Assembly (NCBI RefSeq): GCF_905220415.1
Contig: NC_059563.1
Coordinates: 4,784,001 to 4,848,000, forward strand
DNA: 64,000 bases
From: Colias croceus
Taxonomy: Eukaryota; Arthropoda; Insecta; Lepidoptera; Pieridae
Direction of reading: 5' to 3'
The notes beneath the pieces are model-generated. The model saw only the letters and a list, made by a program, of their open reading frames with translations, did no database searches and was not told the DNA's origin. Of the stretch, positions 56,644 to 64,000 are shown piece by piece (the stretch's first letter is position 1; each line of letters starts with the position of its first letter). The position numbers and the translations under genes were made by a program.

Positions 56644-56832
56644 TTACAGTTCCACACAGACTATTACTAAAATACAGACTAAAATATTTGTCTATTACCA
56701 CAAATATCATATACATATATTGCCTATTCAACAGAACCCTTTAGCAAAACCTTTTAGTGAGTAGGTATAAACTAATACTTCGAAGACGGAAATAACACAT
56801 CACGAGTGACAGTTCGAAGCATTATTTGTTAA

Positions 56833-57015
56833 TAGTGGTCCGCCCCGGATTCGCCCGTGGTACATGTTTCACAATAAAAGGTAGCCTATGTCCTTTCTCG
56901 GGTATCAAAATATCTCTATACCAAATTTCATGCAAATTTGTTCAGTAGCTAAGGCGTGATTGAGTAACAGACAGACAGACAGAGTTACTTTCGCATTTAT
57001 ATTATTAGTATGGAT
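56833..57015 (-). mobile_element. Helitron-like composite (type d 3' end + type e)
   Basis: TAGTGGTCCGCCCCGGATTC, then from about 56870 the type e body with (CAGA)n, closing TATTAGTATGGA. Confidence 0.55.
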
Positions 57016-57616
57016 TATAAGTAGCAAATAGAAGCAGCCATTTCCATGTTATGGGATTACGAAAAAAGGAAGAATTATGTAGATTTATAAACAGGACTTT
57101 GCCTTTATAGTTTTTGTTTTTAAGATTTATTGCAACAAGATAAGCATGGATACTATATTGGTATGCTTAAGTAAAATTTACAAATTTAAAATTTAATATA
57201 ATGTAAAATAAATACTTAAACATTTACACTAATAATTGAAATAAATATACCCACCTATTATCTACTTTTATGAGTTATAATATACAGATTTACATAATTG
57301 ATAACGACATGACATATATATACTTTAATACTTAAAATATTCTGTAACTTGTCCTACAAAATGAACTGCTATGTCCTTTATGGGGTAGGTATAGGGCAGA
57401 TATATTTCACATCCGCTTCTCTGATCGATTTTCCCAACATAGCCAATCTCTAGGGAAACTTAAGTAGACCTCGATTATAAACTTTGCGAAAGGGTATATT
57501 TGAAATACAATATATTTTTTGGTACTAGCATACGATACGTAGGTAATGTGTAAAACCTTATTTTCGTAAGTGTTGCCAACATAAAAAAAATAATGCTGTT
57601 TCTTGTATAATTTTTT
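57016..57616. other. AT-rich non-coding DNA
   Basis: No gene or repeat recognised. Confidence 0.35.
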
Positions 57617-57780
57617 AAGTTATTAAATAGCTTCTATCGCGGTCCTTGAGCGCGGGGACCGAATCCAGAAATTGCGTAACGAAAAACCTCACGCTCCCCA
57701 CTCCGACAGGCACGGAGGTGTGGCTTGAAGGCATAGCATGCAATAGCTTTACCGCGGCAGTCCCCGAGTGCCACACGTCT
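57617..57780 (+). repeat. Family A repeat, copy 6
   Basis: AAGTTATTAAATAGCTTCTA start (diverged) after six T; ends CCACACGTC before nine T. Confidence 0.75.
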
Positions 57781-58136
57781 TTTTTTTTCAGAATCGATGT
57801 ATATTTGTATTTTTAATTATTTTTTGATTAAATTAGTTATGTAAATGTTATTTTAAATTGCTTCATTTTAAAGAACGGTCTATATAAATTGTTATTTAAC
57901 ATTTAATAAGTACAGCACAGGGTATCTTAATTAAAACCCCAAGGCGTTAAAATAAGGAGTGAATATTGAGAATCTAATAAGAGAGAATATTAAAAATACC
58001 GTGGAAATCTCTAGAAAATAGAGAATATTCAAGTACCTTCCGCAATGGAAAAGCGAGAAATAGCAATATTAGACCACGCATACATAACTAGACCCTTGTA
58101 ATATCTGCATAAGAAATCATTAAAAAACATATATTA

Positions 58137-58482
58137 GCTTTCCGCTCGTGGCTTTGCCAAAAGTTAACAAATTATATGCTTAACCTTTCCCTGGAATCAC
58201 TATTACCCTATTACATACCTTTTTTAAACCGCATCAAAATTTATTGCGAAATTACAGGTACAGAGAACAGACCTAGGAACAAAGTAGGAGCGACTTTTTA
58301 TACTATTTCCGCCCACGGCTTTCCATGTTGACCTTATCAAATTGTACATATTAAAATTATCCGCTTACTTATACTCAATTTATTAAAATACTGCATCAAA
58401 ATCCAATAATTTTTCAAATTAGTTTCAAACATTTATGCATAAGTGTCTCATAGATATCGATAAGCGGCTTTTTATACCTTGA
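58137..58482 (-). mobile_element. Two decayed type c Helitron-like copies in tandem
   Basis: First (to ~58309): TTAGCTTTCCGCTCGTGGCT ... TTTTTATACTAT. Second (from ~58310): TTCCGCCCACGGCTTTCCAT ... GCGGCTTTTTATACC. Both are heavily diverged. Confidence 0.5.
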
Positions 58483-58914
58483 AGAAATACAGATCATTCA
58501 TTCATACTTAATTTTGAATTTACGATATTACTACGTTTAAATAAGGCGAAAATTCACATCACGTTTCATGTGTAAGGCATAATACTCATATACCCTTGTT
58601 ATCCTTTAATTTCATTGGCAATTCTGTTTATGCAAACCTCTTCATTATTTCTTGCGGTCGCCCGAAGGCCACATCACTTGCAACCTTCGTATATTTTAAT
58701 ATGGCTTTATAAATAACTACCTGCTTGTCCCGGCTTTGCCCGCATTTATGTAGCCTGAAAGCTAAATATTTACGAATACTACTATTCGGTAAATATGTAG
58801 CTTTCTGCTGGTATAAGAATTTTTGAAATTGGTCCTACAGTTTTTATGTGAAAACATGACAAAGAGGTATACGAAAACAATGTTTCAATATTAAGTTAAG
58901 ATAAATCCCACCAA
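58483..58914. other. Non-coding stretch
   Basis: About 58723-58870 is another strongly decayed Helitron-like copy (CTTGTCCCGGCTTTGCCCGC). Nothing else seen. Confidence 0.35.
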
Positions 58915-59517
58915 AAACATAAATATAAAATTTGGAGCCGAGTTCAATCGTTGACTTAATTTGCCAAAAAAGAAATGAGATCTAAATGTGTGCCAAGTTC
59001 TGCAGACAGTCCAGAAATGTATTTACAAAGATGTATTAAGTTCTTAGGTTGACTGAAAACTCAATTGTTTTATTTTCCCTTGGAGAACAATGTTTATTCC
59101 AAAATATAACTTTTTTTAATTTGAATAATGTAATTATTTTCACAAAGCAAACAACTAATGACCTATTGAACCCCATAATTTGATGAGGCTAGTTTTACAT
59201 ACTGTTTATATTTTGTGAGGTTCTAAAAACTAGCCTCATAAAATTATGGGGTTCGATAGGTCATTAGTTGTTTGCTTTGTGAAAATAATTATATTATTCA
59301 AATTAAAAAAAGTTATATTTTGGAATAAACATTGTTCTCCAAGGGAAAATAGAACAATTGAGTTTTCAGTCAACCTAAGAACTTAATACATCTTTGTAAA
59401 TAAATTTCTGGACTGTCTGCAGAACTTGGCACACATTTAGATCTTATTTCTTTTTTGGCAAATTAAGTCAACGATTGAACTCGGCTCCAAATTTTACATT
59501 TATGTTTTTGGTGGGAT
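58915..59517. repeat. 603-bp near-perfect palindrome
   Basis: Left arm starts ATCCCACCAAAAACATAAAT and the right arm is its complement almost throughout, about 285 bp each, around a loop near TACATACTGTTTATATTTTG. The arms carry GGAGCCGAGTTCAATCG and AGTTCTGCAGACAGTCCAGA. Arm identity is very high, implying recent origin or ongoing arm conversion. No coding sequence. A truncated copy is at 39309. Confidence 0.8.
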
Positions 59518-60984
59518 ATCATTACTTTTTGTACAGAAAATTACTCTGCAAATTTGATTTACTTTATAAATATAATACTTTTTATATACGATTTTTTTTT
59601 CTTGCGGTTTCTCTGTACGGTTTGTTTAGTATTATTTTCTATATTTTCTTATATGTTATGAATGTCAGCGCACAGTGCCCCGTCATTATCTGCAATTTTT
59701 TAAACTCGTTTTCTGTTTAAAAGATTACATGATTTTCTAAACATCCAGCGTGAATTTGAACACACACTATAATTACCAAGATGCAAAGATCGTTGTAGAA
59801 GAATAGTCGCCTTACTCCATGACGTTACGGTATTGCCATGACGCGATCTTGAAATTTTACTCTAAACGCGCCTAAAGATGTTTCACTTATATTAATATTA
59901 CGCAAATTAAATAATTTCAACCTTCGACGAAGCCTTCTTCCATTACACTGAAATTAAAACAAAACACTCATAAATAAAGAATAAATAAATGTGAATATGT
60001 AAAATTATAAATATATATATTATTTTTAACTGTATGAGCAATATTTTTATTACACTTTTCTTTTATTTTACGTTTAATAACAGTTTTGAATAATGAAATC
60101 ATGCAATCGAAGCAAAATCGAAGTAATCCGCCCTAGCGATACTAGCGCGAGTGAGTGCGATGTCAGAGGCGCATCGAATCTACAGATGTTTCGTGCTAAA
60201 ATATGTAAACTTCAATAATCTATATCTCAGTCATTTATTGATGGATTTCAAAATTTTTTTCGGCCACTGATTAGTTTTGATCTATTTTTTAAGACTAGTA
60301 TGGTGAATATAATATTTTCAATTTTTTTATACTTTTCCATTTTTCCATACAAACAAAATTAATGTCATTGAAAAAAAAATTAAATACAAATAAATTCAGT
60401 ATTTTCTGATTTTTTCCTTTGTACACTCACTATTACCTAGTTGATTACAAAATTTGAACTTTCTAGGTCATCTGGAAGTGGGTTAGGTTTTGTATAAATC
60501 TATAAGTCAGTCAGTCTTAAAAATTGTGATTTTTGGATATTAATATCTACGCAACTGTTTAATCTGTATTTATTAAATTTAAGTTTCTTGTTTATCTTGA
60601 GATCCTCTTGATATGTACCAAATTTAGTTTATTTAACTTAAATAGTTTTCGAGTTATAAGGGGGTGAAAAGTGGCTCGAAATGGTTCGTGTAAATATACA
60701 CACGGCTGCTGCTCGCCAGTTCTCTTCGCTTGTCGCGTGTCTAGATACAAAATGTTTGGTTATGAAGTATATGAGGCAAATACTTATATAGTATCTTATA
60801 AGGCTTCAATCAAAAGCTCGGTAAAAAAATGCAAAAAATCGAAAACATCATAAGCGAACGCACCACCGCAATGTGTGCGGTGTTATTAGTTTTTATGTCA
60901 AATTTTCCCGGCCTATAAAATATTATGTACTCAGTAAATATACCTAGGTAAAGTGCTTTGTCTTCATTTCTTTGCTTATTATTA
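59518..60984. other. Non-coding stretch
   Basis: 59788-59893 shares a repeat with 10709-10795 (complement strand). 60110-60190 and 60670-60890 are slightly GC-richer patches with no gene motif. The short frames at 59475 and 60671 are unsupported. Confidence 0.35.
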
Positions 60985-61170
60985 CTAGTTTTCCGCCACG
61001 GCTTCGCCCGCTTTGTACAAAACTTAACAAATTATATACTAAAACCTAACCTTCCTAAATAACCACCTTATCTATTAAAAAAAACCGCAAAATCCGTTGC
61101 GTAGTTTTAAAGATTTAAGCATACGGATATAGACTTTGCAGAGAAAGCGACTTTGTTTTATACTATGTAA
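60985..61170 (-). mobile_element. Helitron-like element, type c
   Basis: CTAGTTTTCCGCCACGGCTT to TTTATACTATGTAA. Confidence 0.65.
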
Positions 61171-61239
61171 TTATAAAGAACTGGCTTCTTGCCCCCGTTT
61201 TGTCCGAATTTATTGATAAATTACCTACACGATAATTAA

Positions 61240-61446
61240 TCTATACTAATATTATAAAGCTGAAGAGTTTGTTTGTTTGTTTGTTTGTTTGTTTGAACGC
61301 GCTAATCTCGGGAACTACTGGTCCGATTTGAAAAATTCTTTCGGTGTTAGATAGCCCATTTATCGAGGAAGGTTATAAGCTATATATCATCACGCTACGA
61401 CCACCAGGAGTGGAGCCACGGGGGTGAAACCGCGCGGAGTAGCTAG
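61240..61446 (+). mobile_element. Helitron-like element, type b, complete
   Basis: TCTATACTAATATTATAAAG start with an expanded GTTT tract; CTAG at 61443-61446. Confidence 0.7.
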
Positions 61447-61958
61447 TGTAGTGATAAATAACTAGCTTTTTAGCTAGCCCGTTTTGCCCGAATTTATTGA
61501 TAAAAAATAGCCTATGTAAAGCGATAAAGATGTAGCTTTCTATAATATATACCTAGGTCCTAGGTAAAGTTTTATGAAGCTTTGTACACGTTTCTTTGAT
61601 CATAAAAACATAGTATCGTGTTATCGAGTGGACGTGAATATGTTTGCTGTGATATTAATCATCGCCACCATGTTTGTCTTTACTTCATTTGTTGTAGCTA
61701 TTTTTAGATTAGCTTTCCTTGTCTTTAGACGCTCCCTTTACAAATTATCACATCACTTCAAGCATAGTAAAAGTCGCTCTATTTTGATTATGCTTAAACT
61801 CAGTCTATTTCAGTGTTAGATTTGAACTAAATCGGTTAAAATTTTTTAGTTATATGTTATTGTAGTAAGATCTATGTCCATTTCCACGTCCAGTCATATC
61901 CGAAATCCGTTATTTGTGCTTTTTAAGCTCAAAAACATCAACTCCGGCTCAAGCATTA
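61447..61958. other. Non-coding stretch
   Basis: 61460-61550 has decayed Helitron-like words (GCCCGTTTTGCCCGAATTTA). The 81-codon frame at 61574-61819 is hydrophobic but shows no family feature. Confidence 0.3.
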
Positions 61959-62256
61959 GGGTCCATTCACACAGACCGGCTCGGAGAGGAGAGCAGATTC
62001 TTATCACGGTCAAAACAGAGTTTTTAATATTTGTAGTAAGGTTTATTTTTGCGTGTGCACTGCTTTTGACATTAAGAATGCTTGAACGCGCTTGGTGTGA
62101 AATAATAAGAGGAGCTGACCGGCTCCGATCGCGTACTTTTTCTCGTTCGCGCAGCCGTTCGGCTCCGATTGCAAGAACATCCGCTTTCAGATAGCGTCTG
62201 TGTGGAAAGAAAAATGCGTGCCAATGCTCACCGAGCCGGTCTGTGTGAACGGCCCC
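61959..62256 (-). mobile_element. Harbinger-like MITE, copy 2
   Basis: GGGTCCATTCACACAGACCG left, complement GGGGCCGTTCACACAGACCG right, TTA on both sides (61956-61958, 62257-62259). Opposite orientation to copy 1 and about 60 bp shorter. Confidence 0.7.
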
Positions 62257-63410
62257 TTATGCACTGAAGTCAGAACATACATGTTATACTTGCATACACA
62301 TAATATATGTATACGTATTTACATTTGTTAGGACAGTAACAATAAAAATAAACTCTGTATAACAATCAGTATTCCACACAAGCGTATAACTCTTATTAAT
62401 GTAAAACGTTACGCTAATGAAATGCGAAATTTCCTCAACAAATTTTGTTAATTCCTAATTTACTTGCCGCTTTGTTCCAACCCTTAAAGTTCTCATATGT
62501 ATACGAGATTTAATTTCCAACCCGTTGTAACGTTGTTTGAAGTTTTTATAATCTATTTTTGGAACAGTTATCTCGTATGTACGTTTTCTTTAAGGGTCTT
62601 AAATGTGTATTAAATATTATTTTGTTACATGAGGTAATTCAGACTTTAATACGTAATTCGTTTGACCAGTTTTCTGTCGATTTCGGTTCGGTTCAATAAG
62701 ATTTTATGTTGGTTTACCTTTGACAAAATAAGCGAGTGAATATGCTCCTTATATTATAAATTATAATTACTTTACAAGTGTAACTATTTAGTGAAAGTTT
62801 CCTTAAAACTAGTCAACAAATAGAGATTCAAAAACATAAAGTTTTATTATAACAATTCAGAAGAATTAAATGACCTATGATATTCTGTAAATAAATAACT
62901 GTTCAAAACGTAATATAAATAATATAATAACATTAATAAATCTCTCTTAAGACCCATTAAAAAGTCACTTATTAAAAGAAATTCTCCCAAAAAATCAAAC
63001 ACAAGATTAACTTAATTATCACACCTCCAAGCATACTTAAACCTTAATTTAATCAAATAATTTCATACCCTAAAATATAAGGGCCATATACGGAACCAAG
63101 GTCTTTTAAATTACATCCCTAAGGGCTTGTTAGGGCCTTGCAGGACTTATATGTTTTAAAATGTACATTTTAGTTGAATAAGTCAACCATTTAAGACTTA
63201 GAAATGCAGTTGATGTAATTTAAAAGTAAATGGTTTCTTTCAGGGTTGTTTTTAAAGTTATTTGATAAAGTTTAATTGGTAATTAAGATGTTTTGACCTG
63301 GCTGTAGCTGTGAAAACTTATTTAGATTTATGTAATAATAATTTGATTTTTTTGTATTATTACCTACTGTTAATGTACTTGTAAATGCGTAAACTTGCAA
63401 TTTATTTCAG
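62257..63410. other. AT-rich non-coding DNA
   Basis: No gene or repeat recognised. Confidence 0.35.
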
Positions 63411-63430
63411 ACAAGCTGCGCTCCGCGGTT
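63411..63430 (-). mobile_element. Helitron-like 3' end remnant
   Basis: CAAGCTGCGCTCCGCGGTTT matches the reversed type b 3' end; everything else is missing. Confidence 0.4.
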
Positions 63431-63432
63431 TC

Positions 63433-63512
63433 GAAGGCATTTGCGAAGGCATTTGCGAAGGCATTTGCGAAGGCATTTGCGAGGGCATTTGCGAGGGCAT
63501 TTGCGATGGCAT
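63433..63512 (+). repeat. 12-bp minisatellite
   Basis: GAAGGCATTTGC repeated about 6.7 times; later units read GAGGGCATTTGC and GATGGCAT. It starts right after a Helitron-like 3' remnant. Confidence 0.9.
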
Positions 63513-64000
63513 CTTCTTTACCTTGAAAACTTTTTTATAACACTCACTTTATTCTGTGTAATATTTTCTGAAAGTTTTTTTTCTAAGGCCCATATTTTTT
63601 TGAGTTGTAACTCACGTGACACGTTCTTTAGAACGTGAAACTTAAAACAAAATTGAAATTGGATAAAATAGTGGGGTAACTAACTGTACTACACTCATTT
63701 TTCTTACAGTTTATGTAACATAGAAGCCTCAGCTATTTTCTTTTTTCGTGTGTAATTCGTTATTCGAATTATTCTTATTCAAAACACCTTATTGTTCACC
63801 TACCACATCACGAAATAGATCCAAAATGTGTCCCTATCTTCAGCCGTTTGGTCGCTGGGCGTATGACAATTATTTGTTAATCAGTCATTGTAGAGGTAAA
63901 TAATACTAATGTTTTGGTCTCATTTTCTGTGTCGACTGTCGACTTTCCAGAATCGAGTGTGAATTTTCTTACGGATATTAAGCTTAGTAGTTAGTACCTG
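63513..64000. other. Non-coding DNA to the window end
   Basis: CACGTTCTTTAGAACGTGAAACTT near 63620 is a short palindrome plus the GTGAAACTT motif. No gene seen. Confidence 0.35.

Noticed and set aside
61574..61819. Small hydrophobic protein
   Set aside because: Hydrophobicity follows T-rich DNA; no start context, conservation signal or neighbour supports it.

Overview
The window looks like repeat-dense, AT-rich nuclear DNA from a moth or butterfly. The grounds are the dozens of short elements ending in a GC-rich hairpin plus CTAG, which I recognise as lepidopteran non-autonomous Helitron-like repeats, together with intron-bearing piggyBac-like, DD41D mariner-like, jockey/CR1-type LINE and tRNA-SINE sequences. 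I found no convincing host gene. Every coding region I can support belongs to a transposable element, and most other reading frames are spurious.

Layout. 1-8 kb: sparse unique DNA with Helitron-like copies and three of the six copies of a ~165-bp repeat (family A). 9-10.5 kb: a palindromic derivative of a DD41D mariner-like transposon, then a hAT C-terminal remnant. 11-16 kb: Helitron-like copies, a 240-bp MITE and a 1.75-kb structure with ~208-bp inverted arms. 16.3-16.8 kb: a perfect 201-bp tandem duplication. 18.7-20.4 kb: two tandem 812-bp units separated by TTA arrays, each with a strong hairpin. 21-27.8 kb: Helitron-like copies and small repeats. 28.0-33.2 kb: a piggyBac-like element with eight apparent exons, all three catalytic aspartates, a C-terminal Cys/His domain and an N-terminal RGG-rich exon. 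36.1-39.2 kb: a LINE whose RT core is deleted in frame, inserted in a Helitron-like copy. 41.2-42.9 kb: Helitron-like copies next to CTAGT microsatellites and one copy nested in another that reveals the exact insertion mechanism. 43.3-44.7 kb: a TIR MITE and a tRNA-derived SINE. 45.4-50.8 kb: a minus-strand LINE with endonuclease and reverse transcriptase, cut in two by a 1,720-bp P-like element that carries a spliced THAP-domain mini-gene. 51-64 kb: further MITEs, a 603-bp near-perfect palindrome, two Harbinger-like MITEs, more Helitron-like copies and a 12-bp minisatellite.

How the parts relate. The order of insertions can be read from nesting: Helitron-like copies sit inside the piggyBac-like and P-like elements; the P-like element sits inside the LINE; the other LINE sits inside a Helitron-like copy. 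The strongest candidates for something new are the THAP-only P-like element, which could make a DNA-binding protein without a transposase, and the multi-exon piggyBac-like gene with an RGG-box N-terminus. Coordinates of degenerate repeats are approximate, since all was read by eye.
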